Source: Pseudomonas huaxiensis
Lineage (GTDB): Bacteria; Pseudomonadota; Gammaproteobacteria; Pseudomonadales; Pseudomonadaceae
Direction: 5' to 3'
DNA: 64,000 nt
Assembly: GCF_003231275.1 (NCBI RefSeq)
Contig: NZ_QKVL01000001.1
Coordinates: 310,001 to 374,000, forward strand
Part shown: in pieces, positions 45,143-62,874 of the stretch
Layout: each line of letters begins with the position of its first letter
How positions within the stretch are numbered: the first letter of the stretch is position 1
Notes under the pieces: model-generated
Databases searched by the model: none
What the model saw: the letters and a program-made list of their open reading frames with translations, nothing else
What the model was told of the DNA's origin: nothing
Position numbers and translations under genes: made by a program

Positions 45143-47494
45143 ATGAAACGTCTGCTGCTAACTGCGGCTCTCGCCGCACTGATGATCGCTGAAGTTCACG
45201 CCGAGTCCTTCACCATCTCCGATATTCGTGTCAATGGTCTGCAGCGGGTTTCCGCGGGCAGCGTATTTGGTGCATTGCCGCTGAACGTTGGCGATCATGC
45301 CGACGACGGCCGCCTGGTGGAATCTACCCGTTCGCTGTTCAAGACCGGTTTCTTCCAGGACATCCAACTGGGCCGTGATGGCAATGTCCTGATCATCAAC
45401 GTCGTTGAGCGCCCGTCGGTGTCGAGCATCGAAATCGACGGCAACAAGGCGATCAGCACCGAAGACCTGATGAAAGGCCTGAAGCAATCCGGTCTGGCGG
45501 AGGGCGAAATCTTCCAGCGGGCGACCCTCGAGGGTGTGCGTAACGAGCTGCAGCGTCAGTATGTCGCTCAGGGTCGCTACTCCGCCGAGGTCGACGCCGA
45601 AGTGGTTCCTCAGCCGCGCAACCGTGTTGCCTTGAAGATCAAGATCAACGAAGGCACGGTCGCCGCCATCCAGCACATCAACGTCGTGGGCAACACTGTG
45701 TTCTCCGACGAGGACCTGGCAGGTCTGTTCGAACTCAAGACCACCAACTGGCTGTCGTTCTTCAAGAACGACGACAAGTACGCCCGTGAAAAGCTCTCCG
45801 GCGACCTTGAGCGCCTGCGTTCCTACTATCTGGATCGCGGCTACATCAACATGGACATCGCTTCCACCCAGGTGTCCATCACCCCGGACAAGAAGCACGT
45901 CTACATCACCGTCAACGTCAACGAAGGCGAGAAGTACACCGTACGCGACGTCAAGTTGTCCGGTGACCTGAAAGTCCCTGAAGACCAGGTCAAGGCGCTG
46001 CTGCTGGTGCAGCCGGGCCAGGTCTTCTCGCGCAAGGTGATGACCACCACTTCCGAGCTGATCACCCGCCGGCTGGGTAACGAAGGCTATACCTTCGCCA
46101 ACGTCAACGGTGTGCCGCAGCCGCATGATGACGACCACACCGTCGACATCATGTTCGTCGTGGATCCGGGCAAGCGTGCCTACGTCAACCGCATCAACTT
46201 CCGTGGCAACACCAAGTCCGAAGACGAAGTGCTGCGTCGTGAAATGCGCCAGATGGAAGGCGGCTGGGCTTCGACCTACCTGATCGACCAGTCCAAGACC
46301 CGTCTGGAGCGCCTGGGCTTCTTCAAGGAAGCCAACGTCGAGACCCCGGCTGTTCCGGGTACCGATGACCAGGTCGACGTCAACTACACCGTTGAAGAGC
46401 AGGCTTCCGGTTCGATCACCGCCAGTGTCGGTTTCGCCCAGAGCGCCGGTCTAATCCTCGGTGGTTCGATCAGCCAGAACAACTTCCTGGGTACCGGTAA
46501 CAAGGTCTCCATCGGCCTGACCCGTTCCGAATACCAGAGCCGATACAACTTCGGCTTCGTGGACCCCTACTGGACTGCCGATGGTGTGAGCCTGGGCTAC
46601 AACGCCTTCTACCGCACGACCAACTACGATGACCTCGACGTCGACGTGGCAAGCTATGCCGTGGACAGCATGGGTGCCGGTGTCAACGTCGGTTACCCGA
46701 TCAGCGAAACGTCGCGTCTGACCTTCGGCCTGACTGTTCAGCAGGACAAGATCAAAACCGGTACTTACACCGTTGATGAGATCTTCGACTTCCTGGACAA
46801 GGAAGGTGGCGACAGCTTCCTGAACTTCAAGGCCTCGGCCGGCTGGTCCGAGTCGACGTTGAACAAAGGCACACTGGCAACCCGCGGTCACTCGCAAAGC
46901 CTGGTGCTGGAAGCAACTACGCCTGGCAGCGATCTGTCGTTCTTCAAGCTCGACTACCGCGGCCAGCTGTTCAAGCCAATCACCAACGACTACACCCTGC
47001 GTCTGCATACCGAGCTGGGTTATGGCGACGGTTACGGTTCGACTTCCGGTCTGCCGTTCTATGAAAACTACTACGCGGGTGGTTTCAACTCGGTACGCGG
47101 TTTCAAAGACAGCAGCCTCGGTCCACGCAGTACGCCAAGCAACGGCACCCGACCAGGAACTGCAGCAGACCCGGATCAGGATCCACTGCCGTTCGGCGGC
47201 AACGTTCTTGTTCAGGGTGGTGTAGAACTGCTGTTCCCGCTTCCGTTCATCAAGGACCAGCGTTCGCTGCGTACCTCCGTGTTCTGGGACGTGGGTAACG
47301 TGTATGACACTAATTGCGGCTCCAAGCCTGATTGCGAGAAGCTCGGCCTTTCTGGCCTGGCCAGCTCCGTCGGCCTGGGTGTGACCTGGATTACCGCACT
47401 GGGTCCGTTGAGTTTCAGCCTGGCAATGCCGGTGAAGAAACCGGACGATGCTGATACCCAGGTGTTCCAATTCTCTCTGGGTCAGACCTTCTAA
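45143..47494 (+). CDS. bamA: Outer-membrane protein assembly factor BamA
   Basis: The central subunit of the BAM complex that inserts beta-barrel proteins. The 783 residues have a signal peptide (cut after HA at residue 20), five POTRA domains (about 22-420) and a C-terminal 16-strand barrel with NSVRGF in the loop-6 region and a terminal phenylalanine (QFSLGQTF). AAAGGA precedes ATG at 45143. It stands next to skp, the chaperone feeding it substrates. Confidence 0.98.
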   Translation: MKRLLLTAALAALMIAEVHAESFTISDIRVNGLQRVSAGSVFGALPLNVGDHADDGRLVESTRSLFKTGFFQDIQLGRDGNVLIINVVERPSVSSIEIDGNKAISTEDLMKGLKQSGLAEGEIFQRATLEGVRNELQRQYVAQGRYSAEVDAEVVPQPRNRVALKIKINEGTVAAIQHINVVGNTVFSDEDLAGLFELKTTNWLSFFKNDDKYAREKLSGDLERLRSYYLDRGYINMDIASTQVSITPDKKHVYITVNVNEGEKYTVRDVKLSGDLKVPEDQVKALLLVQPGQVFSRKVMTTTSELITRRLGNEGYTFANVNGVPQPHDDDHTVDIMFVVDPGKRAYVNRINFRGNTKSEDEVLRREMRQMEGGWASTYLIDQSKTRLERLGFFKEANVETPAVPGTDDQVDVNYTVEEQASGSITASVGFAQSAGLILGGSISQNNFLGTGNKVSIGLTRSEYQSRYNFGFVDPYWTADGVSLGYNAFYRTTNYDDLDVDVASYAVDSMGAGVNVGYPISETSRLTFGLTVQQDKIKTGTYTVDEIFDFLDKEGGDSFLNFKASAGWSESTLNKGTLATRGHSQSLVLEATTPGSDLSFFKLDYRGQLFKPITNDYTLRLHTELGYGDGYGSTSGLPFYENYYAGGFNSVRGFKDSSLGPRSTPSNGTRPGTAADPDQDPLPFGGNVLVQGGVELLFPLPFIKDQRSLRTSVFWDVGNVYDTNCGSKPDCEKLGLSGLASSVGLGVTWITALGPLSFSLAMPVKKPDDADTQVFQFSLGQTF

Positions 47495-47539
47495 GGGTCT
47501 GGTCCACGTAAATGACAACGGATTCTGTAGGAGTGCATC

Positions 47540-48043
47540 GTGCGTAAGTTGACTCAACTGGCGGTACTGGCAGCGGCTCTGGTCGCGACCCCGGCGTTTG
47601 CCGAAATGAAGATTGCTGTCCTGAACTATCAAATGGCGCTGCTGGAATCGGACCCGGCCAAGCAGTACGCGGTTGATGCCGAGAAGAAATTCGGCCCGCA
47701 ACTGACCAAGCTGAAGAACCTGGAAAGCAGTGCCAAGGGCATCCAGGATCGTCTGGTCAAGGGCGGCGACAAAATGGCCCAGGGCGAGCGTGAGCGTCTG
47801 GAACTCGAGTTCAAGCAAAAAGCCCGTGACTTCCAGTTCCAGTCCAAGGAACTGAACGAAGCCAAGGCCGTTGCTGACCGTGACATGCTCAAGCAGCTCA
47901 AGCCGAAACTGGATGGCGCTGTAGAAGAAGTCATCAAGAAAGGCGGCTTCGATCTGGTTCTCGAGCGTGGCGCGGTCATTGATGTCAAACCTCAGTACGA
48001 CATCACCCGCCAGGTTATCGAGCGCATGAACCAGTCCCGTTGA
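47540..48043 (+). CDS. skp: Periplasmic chaperone Skp (OmpH family)
   Basis: Holds unfolded outer-membrane proteins in the periplasm. The 167 residues begin with a signal peptide (ending TPAFA, residue 21), then the short beta part [20 protein letters not shown] and a long helical, coiled-coil tentacle region (about 45-130) rich in K, E and Q. GTG start with TAGGAG eight bases upstream. The lpxD start is one base after its stop. Confidence 0.95.
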   Translation: MRKLTQLAVLAAALVATPAFAEMKIAVLNYQMALLESDPAKQYAVDAEKKFGPQLTKLKNLESSAKGIQDRLVKGGDKMAQGERERLELEFKQKARDFQFQSKELNEAKAVADRDMLKQLKPKLDGAVEEVIKKGGFDLVLERGAVIDVKPQYDITRQVIERMNQSR

Positions 48044-48044
48044 T

Positions 48045-49100
48045 ATGACGGCGACCATGAAACTCGGCCAACTGGCCGAGTTCCTTGGAGCGACCCTTCA
48101 GGGTCCCGAGGAACTCGAGATCGTTGGTCTCGCGACCCTGCAGGAAGCTGGCCCCGGCCAACTGAGCTTCCTGGCTAATCCCCAGTACCGCAAATACCTG
48201 GTTGATACCCAGGCTGCCGCGGTGCTTCTGCGTGCCGCAGATGCCGAAGGTTTTGTCGGCAATGCCCTGATCGTGCCGGACCCCTACCTGGCCTACGCGC
48301 GCATCTCCCACCTGTTCGACCCCAAACCCAAGGCTGTGGCGGGAATCCATCCCAGCGCCGTGGTTGCGGCGGACGCTCAGGTCGATGCTGGCGCCAGTAT
48401 CGGTCCCTTCGCCGTCATTGAAAGCGGCGCGGTCATTGCTTCCGGTGTCACCATTGGCGCGCACTGTTTCGTCGGTGCTCGTTGCGTGATTGGCGAGGGT
48501 GGCTGGCTGGCCCCGCGTGTGACCCTGTACCACGATGTTCGCATCGGCAAGCGGGTGGTGATCCAGTCCGGCGCCGTGCTCGGTGGTGAAGGTTTCGGTT
48601 TCGCCAATGAGAAAGGCGTCTGGCAGAAGATCGCCCAGATCGGCGGTGTAACTGTCGGCGACGACGTCGAAATCGGTGTCAACACTGCCATCGACCGCGG
48701 TGCTCTTGCCGATACCTGCATCGGCAATGGCGTCAAACTCGACAACCAGATTCAGATCGCCCATAACGTACAGATCGGTGACCACACCGCCATGGCGGCG
48801 TGCGTGGGCATCTCCGGTAGCACCCGGATCGGCAAGCATTGCACGATCGCCGGTGGTGTCGGAATGGTTGGACATATCGAAGTCTGCGACAACGTATTCG
48901 TCTCCGGCATGACCATGGTGACCCGGTCCATTACCGAGCCGGGCGGCTATTCGTCCGGGACGGCGATGCAGCCGTTGGGAGACTGGCGCAAGAGTGCGGC
49001 GCGAATTCGTCAACTGGACGAAATGGCCAAGCGCCTTCAACAGGTAGAAAAGCGTGTCGATGCCGTGACCTCAGGCAGCCAGCCTTCATCTGATGGCTGA
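48045..49100 (+). CDS. lpxD: UDP-3-O-(3-hydroxyacyl)glucosamine N-acyltransferase
   Basis: The third step of lipid A synthesis. The 351 residues have an N-terminal uridine-binding domain ([20 protein letters not shown]), a left-handed beta-helix of hexapeptide repeats (about 105-300) with the catalytic-type histidine in [11 protein letters not shown], and a C-terminal helix ([19 protein letters not shown]). The ATG at 48045 adjoins the skp stop; an alternative ATG four codons on starts MKLGQLAEF and cannot be excluded. Confidence 0.97.
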   Translation: MTATMKLGQLAEFLGATLQGPEELEIVGLATLQEAGPGQLSFLANPQYRKYLVDTQAAAVLLRAADAEGFVGNALIVPDPYLAYARISHLFDPKPKAVAGIHPSAVVAADAQVDAGASIGPFAVIESGAVIASGVTIGAHCFVGARCVIGEGGWLAPRVTLYHDVRIGKRVVIQSGAVLGGEGFGFANEKGVWQKIAQIGGVTVGDDVEIGVNTAIDRGALADTCIGNGVKLDNQIQIAHNVQIGDHTAMAACVGISGSTRIGKHCTIAGGVGMVGHIEVCDNVFVSGMTMVTRSITEPGGYSSGTAMQPLGDWRKSAARIRQLDEMAKRLQQVEKRVDAVTSGSQPSSDG

Positions 49101-49210
49101 TACCCTTTCCTGATCAAGGCAGCTCGATAGCTGTACCGCTTTCTTGATTCGCAAAAGGTGCATGGCGCCCAGCGCATGCTCCCTATCTTTACTACAGGCT
49201 TCCCCCAGAA

Positions 49211-49651
49211 ATGATGGACATCAACGAGATTCGCGAATACCTGCCTCACCGTTACCCGTTCCTGCTCGTGGATCGCGTGGTGGAACTGGACGTCGAGGCC
49301 CAGCGCATTCGTGCCTACAAGAATGTCAGCATCAACGAGCCCTTCTTCAATGGTCACTTCCCGGCGCATCCAATCATGCCGGGCGTGCTGATCATCGAGG
49401 CCATGGCCCAGGCAGCCGGCATCCTCGGTTTCAAAATGCTCGATGCCAAGCCGACGGACGGCACCCTCTATTACTTCGTCGGCTCCGACAAGCTGCGCTT
49501 CCGCCAGCCGGTGCTGCCAGGGGATCAACTGATCCTTGAAGCGAAATTCATCAGTTGCAAACGCCAGATCTGGAAGTTCGATTGCCAGGCATCGGTCGAC
49601 GGCAAGCCAGTGTGCTCGGCCGAGATCATCTGCGCGGAACGCAAACTATGA
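49211..49651 (+). CDS. fabZ: 3-hydroxyacyl-[acyl-carrier-protein] dehydratase FabZ
   Basis: Dehydrates 3-hydroxyacyl-ACP in fatty acid elongation, competing with LpxA/LpxD for the same hydroxyacyl-ACP pool. The 146-residue hot-dog protein has [13 protein letters not shown], catalytic His49 in [12 protein letters not shown] and Glu63 in [10 protein letters not shown]. Two adjacent ATGs (49211, 49214) are possible. A 110-base gap separates it from lpxD. Its stop overlaps the lpxA start (ATGA). Confidence 0.98.
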   Translation: MMDINEIREYLPHRYPFLLVDRVVELDVEAQRIRAYKNVSINEPFFNGHFPAHPIMPGVLIIEAMAQAAGILGFKMLDAKPTDGTLYYFVGSDKLRFRQPVLPGDQLILEAKFISCKRQIWKFDCQASVDGKPVCSAEIICAERKL

Positions 49652-50424
49652 GTTTGATTGACCCTCGGGCAATCATCGATCCTTCGGCCAAGCTGGCCGA
49701 TGGTGTCGAGGTCGGCCCTTGGTCGATCATCGGCCCGGATGTCGAGATCGGGGAGGGGACCATCATTGGTCCGCACGTTGTGCTCAAGGGGCCGACCCGG
49801 ATTGGGCGGCACAACCGCATCTATCAGTTTTCGTCAGTTGGCGAAGACACCCCTGACCTCAAGTACAAGGGCGAGGCGACTCGCCTGGTGATTGGTGACC
49901 ATAACGTCATCCGCGAAGGTGTGACCATTCACCGCGGCACGGTACAGGACCGCTCGGAAACCACCCTGGGCGATCACAACCTGATCATGGCGTATGCCCA
50001 TATCGGTCATGACAGCGTCATCGGCAACAATTGCATTCTGGTCAACAACACCGCGCTGGCTGGTCATGTGCATGTTGCCGACTGGGCAATCCTTTCCGGT
50101 TTTACCCTGGTTCATCAGTTCTGCCATATCGGCGCCCATAGTTTTTCCGGCATGGGCACTGCCATTGGCAAGGACGTTCCGGCGTTTGTCACCGTATTCG
50201 GCAACCCGGCCGAAGCGCGTAGCATGAACTTCGAAGGCATGCGTCGCCGTGGTTTCAGCGAAGATGCGATCCACGCGCTGCGTCGCGCCTACAAGGTTGT
50301 CTACCGTCAAGGCCTGACCGTCGAGCAGGCTATCGTCGAATTGGCCGAGCCGGCCAGCCAGTTCCCTGAGGTCGAGATGTTCCGCCAGTCGATCCAGAAT
50401 TCTGCCCGCGGCATCACCCGCTGA
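49648..50424 (+). CDS. lpxA: UDP-N-acetylglucosamine O-acyltransferase
   Basis: The first step of lipid A synthesis. The 258 residues form a left-handed beta-helix; the [19 protein letters not shown] start, the catalytic-type [11 protein letters not shown] segment and [12 protein letters not shown] are visible, followed by a helical C-terminal domain ([19 protein letters not shown]). Acyl-chain length cannot be read from the sequence alone, but Pseudomonas enzymes usually use 3-hydroxydecanoyl-ACP. Coupled to fabZ; lpxB follows after one base. Confidence 0.98.
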   Translation: MSLIDPRAIIDPSAKLADGVEVGPWSIIGPDVEIGEGTIIGPHVVLKGPTRIGRHNRIYQFSSVGEDTPDLKYKGEATRLVIGDHNVIREGVTIHRGTVQDRSETTLGDHNLIMAYAHIGHDSVIGNNCILVNNTALAGHVHVADWAILSGFTLVHQFCHIGAHSFSGMGTAIGKDVPAFVTVFGNPAEARSMNFEGMRRRGFSEDAIHALRRAYKVVYRQGLTVEQAIVELAEPASQFPEVEMFRQSIQNSARGITR

Positions 50425-50425
50425 T

Positions 50426-51553
50426 ATGTCCGAACTCTGCGTAGCGCTGGTGGCCGGTGAGGCCAGCGGCGACATTCTTGGTTCCGGTCTGATGCGGGCG
50501 CTCAAGGCGCGTCATCCGGATGTTCGCTTCATCGGCGTTGGCGGCCCCCTGATGGAAGCCGAGGGGCTCGTCTCCTACTTCCCCATGGAACGCCTGGCGG
50601 TCATGGGCCTGGTCGAGGTGCTGGGACGGCTGCCTGAACTGCTCAAGCGCCGAAAGCAGCTTGTTCAGACGCTTATCGATGAAAAGCCCGACGTGTTCAT
50701 CGGCATCGACGCACCTGACTTCACGCTGAATATCGAATTGAAACTGCGCCGCGCCGGCATCAAGACCGTGCACTATGTCAGCCCGTCAGTCTGGGCCTGG
50801 CGTCAGAAGCGCGTGCTGAAGATCCGCGAAGGTTGCGATCTGATGCTCACCCTGTTCCCCTTCGAAGCGAAGTTCTACGAAGAACAAGGCGTGCCCGTGC
50901 GTTTCGTCGGACATCCGCTGGCTGACACCATTCCCCTGGATGCTGATCGACAGGCCGCCCGCGGGGCTTTGGGCCTGCCGGAAGGCCCGCTGGTCGCCTT
51001 GATGCCGGGCAGCCGGGGAGGCGAAGTTGGCCGGTTGGGTGCTCTTTTCCTCGATACCGCTCAGCGCCTGCGCGAACTGGTGCCTGGTGTACGTTTCGTT
51101 ACACCGTGCGCGAATGCCGCGCGGCGTGCGCAGCTTGAACAGATGCTCGAAGGCCGTGACCTGCCGCTGACGCTGCTCGACGGTCAGTCCCACCAGGCCT
51201 TGGCGGCTTGCGATGCGGTGCTGATCGCTTCCGGTACTGCCACCCTTGAAGCGCTGCTGTTCAAGCGCCCCATGGTGGTGGCCTACCGCCTCGCGCCGCT
51301 GAGCTACTGGATTCTTAAACGCCTGGTCAAAAGTCCCTACGTCTCGCTGCCCAATCTCCTGGCCCAGCGCTTGCTGGTTCCAGAGCTGTTGCAGGAGGCT
51401 GCGACCACCGAGTCCCTGGCCCAGACCCTGGCGCCGTTGGTGACCGATGGTGTGCAGCAGACCGAAGGCTTCGACCAGATTCACCGCACACTGCGCCGCG
51501 ATGCCTCGAACCAGGCCGCAGAAGCAGTGCTGGCCTTGCTGGAAACCCGATAA
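50426..51553 (+). CDS. lpxB: Lipid A disaccharide synthase
   Basis: Condenses UDP-2,3-diacylglucosamine with lipid X at the membrane face. The 375 residues of the GT19 family show [48 protein letters not shown] and [14 protein letters not shown]. The rnhB start is the base directly after its stop. Confidence 0.97.
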   Translation: MSELCVALVAGEASGDILGSGLMRALKARHPDVRFIGVGGPLMEAEGLVSYFPMERLAVMGLVEVLGRLPELLKRRKQLVQTLIDEKPDVFIGIDAPDFTLNIELKLRRAGIKTVHYVSPSVWAWRQKRVLKIREGCDLMLTLFPFEAKFYEEQGVPVRFVGHPLADTIPLDADRQAARGALGLPEGPLVALMPGSRGGEVGRLGALFLDTAQRLRELVPGVRFVTPCANAARRAQLEQMLEGRDLPLTLLDGQSHQALAACDAVLIASGTATLEALLFKRPMVVAYRLAPLSYWILKRLVKSPYVSLPNLLAQRLLVPELLQEAATTESLAQTLAPLVTDGVQQTEGFDQIHRTLRRDASNQAAEAVLALLETR

Positions 51554-52183
51554 ATGCAAATGGGACTGGACTTCAACCTGGTCGAAGACCTTGTCGCCGG
51601 TGTCGATGAGGTCGGTCGTGGGCCGCTGTGTGGTGCGGTAGTGACCGCCGCGGTGATCCTTGACCCGAATCGCCCGATTCTTGGCCTCAATGATTCGAAG
51701 AAACTGACCGAGGCTCGCCGCGAAAAGCTGTTCGACGAGATCTGCGAAAAGGCCCTGAGCTTCCACATCGCCCGGGCCGAAGTCGATGAAATCGACGAGT
51801 TGAACATTCTCCACGCCACCATGCTCGCAATGCAGCGCGCGGTGGAGGGCTTGCATATCACCCCCCGCTTGGCGCTGATCGACGGCAATCGCTGCCCCAA
51901 GTTGAACGTGCCGTCCGCTCCCGTGGTGAAAGGCGATAGTCAGGTACCGGCTATCGCGGCCGCGTCGATCCTGGCCAAGGTCACCCGTGACCGGGAAATG
52001 TCCGCGTTCGAACTGATCTATCCTGGGTACGGGATGGGTGGTCACAAGGGGTATCCGACCCCGGTGCACCTGGAGGCGCTGGCCCGCCTTGGTCCGACCC
52101 CGATTCACCGGCGCTCCTTCGCGCCTGTGCGGGCGGCCTTCGAGGCCCGGGCCCTGATGGGTGACCAGCCAATCCTGGGCTGA
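51554..52183 (+). CDS. rnhB: Ribonuclease HII
   Basis: Cleaves RNA in RNA-DNA hybrids and removes single ribonucleotides from DNA. The 209 residues have the DE motif in [23 protein letters not shown], the later Asp in ALIDGN and the [13 protein letters not shown] segment. ATG at 51554 adjoins the lpxB stop; a second ATG two codons on is also possible. It precedes dnaE by 105 bases with a small hairpin. Confidence 0.97.
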   Translation: MQMGLDFNLVEDLVAGVDEVGRGPLCGAVVTAAVILDPNRPILGLNDSKKLTEARREKLFDEICEKALSFHIARAEVDEIDELNILHATMLAMQRAVEGLHITPRLALIDGNRCPKLNVPSAPVVKGDSQVPAIAAASILAKVTRDREMSAFELIYPGYGMGGHKGYPTPVHLEALARLGPTPIHRRSFAPVRAAFEARALMGDQPILG

Positions 52184-52238
52184 GCCATCGGCTCCACCTT
52201 CAGTCAGGATCAGAATCCCCCGGCTGTTGTTTTGATCG

Positions 52239-52260
52239 AGGCCCGGTACAATCCGGGCCT
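52239..52260 (+). terminator. Stem-loop between rnhB and dnaE
   Basis: An 8-bp perfect GC-rich stem (52239-52246 with 52253-52260), loop TACAAT, followed by TGTCGTTTTG. It may be a weak terminator for the lpx-rnhB unit or part of the dnaE leader. Confidence 0.45.
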
Positions 52261-52288
52261 TGTCGTTTTGCGCTGCTATAGGACCATC

Positions 52289-55810
<3,522 letters not shown>

Positions 55811-55908
55811 ATTTTTAATCTCGACCTGAATGCGCCTGATCCCTTAAGGTAGGGCGCCAAACGGATCAACCGGCCGGCCGCCTGGCCGTCGACCCTAGAC
55901 GGATGCCT

Positions 55909-56856
55909 ATGAACCCGAATTTTCTGGATTTCGAACAGCCGATTGCTGACCTGCAAGCCAAGATCGAAGAGCTGCGCCTGGTCGGCAATGACAACTCGCT
56001 GAACATCGGCGACGAGATTGGCCGCCTGCAAGACAAAAGCAGCACGCTGACCGAGAGCATCTTCGGCAACCTGACCAGCTGGCAGATCGCCCGTCTGGCG
56101 CGTCACCCGCGCCGGCCGTACACCCTCGATTACATCGAGCACATTTTCACCGAGTTCGACGAACTGCACGGCGACCGTCACTTCTCCGACGACGCCGCGA
56201 TCGTGGGCGGCATTGCCCGCCTGGAAGACCGTCCGGTAATGGTCATCGGTCACCAGAAGGGCCGCGAAGTCCGCGAGAAGGTCCGCCGCAACTTCGGCAT
56301 GCCGCGTCCGGAAGGCTACCGCAAGGCCTGCCGTCTGATGGAAATGGCCGAACGCTTCAAGATGCCGATCCTGACCTTCATCGACACCCCGGGTGCCTAT
56401 CCGGGCATCGACGCCGAAGAGCGCAACCAGAGTGAGGCGATCGCCTGGAACCTGCGCGTCATGGCACGCCTGAAAACTCCGATCATCGCGACCGTTATCG
56501 GCGAAGGTGGTTCGGGTGGTGCACTGGCGATCGGCGTTTGCGACCAGCTGAACATGCTGCAGTACTCGACCTACGCGGTGATCTCGCCGGAAGGTTGCGC
56601 CTCGATTCTCTGGAAAACCGCCGAGAAAGCCTCTGATGCCGCTGAAGCCATGGGCATCACTGCCGAGCGCCTGAAAGGCCTGGGTATCGTCGACAAGGTC
56701 ATTGGCGAGCCACTGGGTGGTGCGCACCGTGATCCGGCCGCCATGGCCGCGTCGATTCGTGGCGAACTGACCCAGCAGCTGGACATGCTGAAGAAGTTCG
56801 ACAACGAAGCGCTGCTCAAGCGTCGTTACGATCGCCTGATGAGCTACGGGCTCTGA
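55909..56856 (+). CDS. accA: Acetyl-CoA carboxylase carboxyltransferase subunit alpha
   Basis: With AccD, transfers the carboxyl group from biotin to acetyl-CoA to make malonyl-CoA. The 315 residues show [58 protein letters not shown] and [15 protein letters not shown] at 55909 follows CGGATGCCT; the open frame starts two codons earlier. A strong hairpin follows. Confidence 0.98.
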   Translation: MNPNFLDFEQPIADLQAKIEELRLVGNDNSLNIGDEIGRLQDKSSTLTESIFGNLTSWQIARLARHPRRPYTLDYIEHIFTEFDELHGDRHFSDDAAIVGGIARLEDRPVMVIGHQKGREVREKVRRNFGMPRPEGYRKACRLMEMAERFKMPILTFIDTPGAYPGIDAEERNQSEAIAWNLRVMARLKTPIIATVIGEGGSGGALAIGVCDQLNMLQYSTYAVISPEGCASILWKTAEKASDAAEAMGITAERLKGLGIVDKVIGEPLGGAHRDPAAMAASIRGELTQQLDMLKKFDNEALLKRRYDRLMSYGL

Positions 56857-56878
56857 TCTGACGCCATCGTGGCATCTG

Positions 56879-56928
56879 AACGCGGGGCGGGTACGTTTCC
56901 ACCAGGTGGAGCGGGCCCGTCCCGCGTT
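56879..56928 (+). terminator. Terminator between accA and tilS
   Basis: A 13-bp outer stem (56879-56891 with 56916-56928, one G-T pair) encloses a small TCCACC/GGTGGA hairpin and ends in TTTTC. It starts 23 bases after the accA stop. Confidence 0.75.
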
Positions 56929-56949
56929 TTCATTTGAGGGCTGGCCGCC

Positions 56950-58257
56950 ATGACTGATCTCGCCTCCCAACTGCTTTCACGTCTTGCACCGTGGCGCAGC
57001 GCGAATTCCTGGTGGGTAGCCCTTTCCGGTGGCCTGGATTCCAGCGTCCTGCTGCAACTGTTGGCGGACCTCAAGCGCCGTCATGATCTTCCCCCTCTTC
57101 GAGCTCTTCATGTTCACCACGGTTTGCAGGTGGCGGCCGACGCTTGGCCGGCGCATTGCCAGCGGCTTTGTGATTCGCTGGGTATCGAGTTGCAGGTCTG
57201 TCATGTGCAGGTGGAGGAGGGCGCCAGCCTTGAGCAGTCGGCGCGAAATGCCCGCTATTCGGCCTTCGTTGAGGTCTTGGGCGCTGGCGACGTCTTGTTG
57301 ACCGGGCAGCATCGTGACGATCAGGCGGAAACCTTGCTGCTGCGCTTGCTGCGCGGTGCCGGGGTGCGCGGCTTGTCAGCGATGCCGGTGCAACGACGGC
57401 TGGGGGCGGGGGAACTGGTCCGGCCTTTACTGGACATTTCCCGTGATCAGTTGCTGGCATACGCGACGGAGCAGGGCCTGCAATGGATCGAGGACCCGTC
57501 TAATCAAGATGCACGGTTTTCTCGCAACTATCTGCGTCACCAAGTCCTCCCCGCGTTGACGGCGCGCTGGCCGCAAGCCAATCGAAGCCTGGCGCGCACG
57601 GCCGCGCATCTGGCTGAGGCGCGGGAACTGCTCGATGAATTGGCGCAGCAGGATCTGGCCTCCGCTCTGGAGGGTGATGAATTTTCCTGGCTTGAATTGC
57701 CTTCGCTTAATCTGCGCAGTTTGGCGCGGCTGTCTCCGGCTCGTCAGCGCAATGCCCTGCAGTACTGGCTGGCGCCACTCACGCGGTTGCCGGACAGCGA
57801 ACATTGGGCCGGCTGGGATGATCTGCGTGATGCCCGCGTCGATGCCTCGCCGGTGTGGCGGCTGACCGACGGCGAACTGCATCGCGCGAGCGAGCGTATT
57901 TACTGGCTGAGTGGTAACTGGCTTGAACCTTTGAGTGAGCCGGCACCCTGGACCGATCTTCTGGAGCCATTGCCGTTGCCCGGTAACGGCAGCGTCAGCC
58001 TGAGCGGTAGTGCGCCGTCACAAAACTTGCGTATTGGCTATCGCTGCGGCGGCGAAACCCTTGAATTGCCGGGGCGCGGCCGTCGCGATCTAAAGCGGTT
58101 GCTCAACGAGCGGCATGTCCCGTCCTTTGTCCGCGGGCGCTTGCCATTGCTGTTCGCGGGGGAGCGTCTGGTGGCTGTGGCGAATCTGCCAGGGCTGGCT
58201 GATGGCAATTTGCAACTGACGTGGCGTGCGCCGACGAGCGAGCAAGGTTTGAGATGA
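56950..58257 (+). CDS. tilS: tRNA(Ile)-lysidine synthase
   Basis: Converts C34 of the CAU-anticodon tRNA-Ile to lysidine so that it reads AUA. The 435 residues have the PP-loop SGGLDS (26-31), HVHHGLQVAADAWP, TGQHRDDQAETLLLRLLRG, and a C-terminal tRNA-recognition domain ending near GRGRRDLKRLLNERHVPSFVR (split here by my reading). GAGGG lies about 11 bases before ATG. The pyrG promoter candidate overlaps its 3' end. Confidence 0.96.
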   Translation: MTDLASQLLSRLAPWRSANSWWVALSGGLDSSVLLQLLADLKRRHDLPPLRALHVHHGLQVAADAWPAHCQRLCDSLGIELQVCHVQVEEGASLEQSARNARYSAFVEVLGAGDVLLTGQHRDDQAETLLLRLLRGAGVRGLSAMPVQRRLGAGELVRPLLDISRDQLLAYATEQGLQWIEDPSNQDARFSRNYLRHQVLPALTARWPQANRSLARTAAHLAEARELLDELAQQDLASALEGDEFSWLELPSLNLRSLARLSPARQRNALQYWLAPLTRLPDSEHWAGWDDLRDARVDASPVWRLTDGELHRASERIYWLSGNWLEPLSEPAPWTDLLEPLPLPGNGSVSLSGSAPSQNLRIGYRCGGETLELPGRGRRDLKRLLNERHVPSFVRGRLPLLFAGERLVAVANLPGLADGNLQLTWRAPTSEQGLR

Positions 58258-58277
58258 AAGGGACATTCCGGTAGACT
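58249..58277 (+). promoter_or_regulatory. Candidate pyrG promoter overlapping the tilS stop
   Basis: TTGAGA (58249-58254), a 17-base spacer and TAGACT (58272-58277) resemble a sigma-70 promoter. It would give pyrG a leader of about 245 bases, which contains a 6-bp ACCGGG/CCCGGT hairpin at 58387-58407 and no coding sequence. The 272-base gap between tilS and pyrG is otherwise empty. Confidence 0.5.
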
Positions 58278-58508
58278 ACGCTCCCTTCTTGATACAGCTT
58301 CTGTGACATCGTTTCGAGTCACTGGAGTTGCCGATTACCAAGCAGTTTTTTGCTGGGCGATTCTCAAAATGTGTAGCGAGCTTAGCACCGGGCTTTTCAA
58401 CCCCGGTCTGTACAGGCGCGGCAGTATTTTCGGATGCACTGTAATTGACGCAGGTGATCGGGGGCTTCGGCCTTCCTTCGCTTTCCCCGGCGGCGCAGAC
58501 CGCTTTAA

Positions 58509-62439
<3,931 letters not shown>

Positions 62440-62595
62440 GCGATAGATGGTAAAAAGACAGCACTGCGTTGCGCCACGGTCGTCCTGACGGGTGTTTCGC
62501 AGGTGCTGCGAGCGTTGAATCACAAAGCCTGGCTTCGGTCAGGCTTCGTGCCATCAGCCCTTCGCAGTTGCGGTCTTTAGCCACTGGATGTCCTG

Positions 62596-62874
62596 ATGCG
62601 TAGTCCTTATTGGTTGTTCCTCGTCCTTCTCGCGCTGCTCGGTGGCTTGCAGTATCGCTTGTGGGTGGGCAATGGCAGCCTGGCCCAGGTGACTGAGCTG
62701 CAACAGCAGATCGCCGACCAGCACGCCGAAAACGAACGTCTGCTGGAGCGCAATCGCGTGCTCGACGCGGAAGTTCTGGAGTTGAAAAAAGGTATGGAAA
62801 CCGTCGAAGAACGGGCTCGCCACGAGCTGGGCATGGTCAAGGAGGGCGAAACCCTCTACCAGTTAGCCCAATGA
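62596..62874 (+). CDS. ftsB: Cell division protein FtsB
   Basis: A bitopic divisome protein that bridges FtsL and FtsQ. The 92 residues have a short N-terminal cytoplasmic tail, one membrane helix (about 5-20), and a periplasmic coiled coil (about 28-70, heptads in VTELQQQIADQHAENERLL), ending ERARHELGMVKEGETLYQ, the typical family tail. The eno-ftsB pairing is widespread in gammaproteobacteria. A 7-bp hairpin (62525-62546) lies between them. Its stop overlaps ispD (ATGA). Confidence 0.96.
   Translation: MRSPYWLFLVLLALLGGLQYRLWVGNGSLAQVTELQQQIADQHAENERLLERNRVLDAEVLELKKGMETVEERARHELGMVKEGETLYQLAQ

Noticed and set aside
45143..48043. Sigma-E promoter in front of bamA or skp, as in E. coli
   Set aside because: I looked for GAACTT with a suitable -10 in the rseP-bamA and bamA-skp gaps and found no convincing match.
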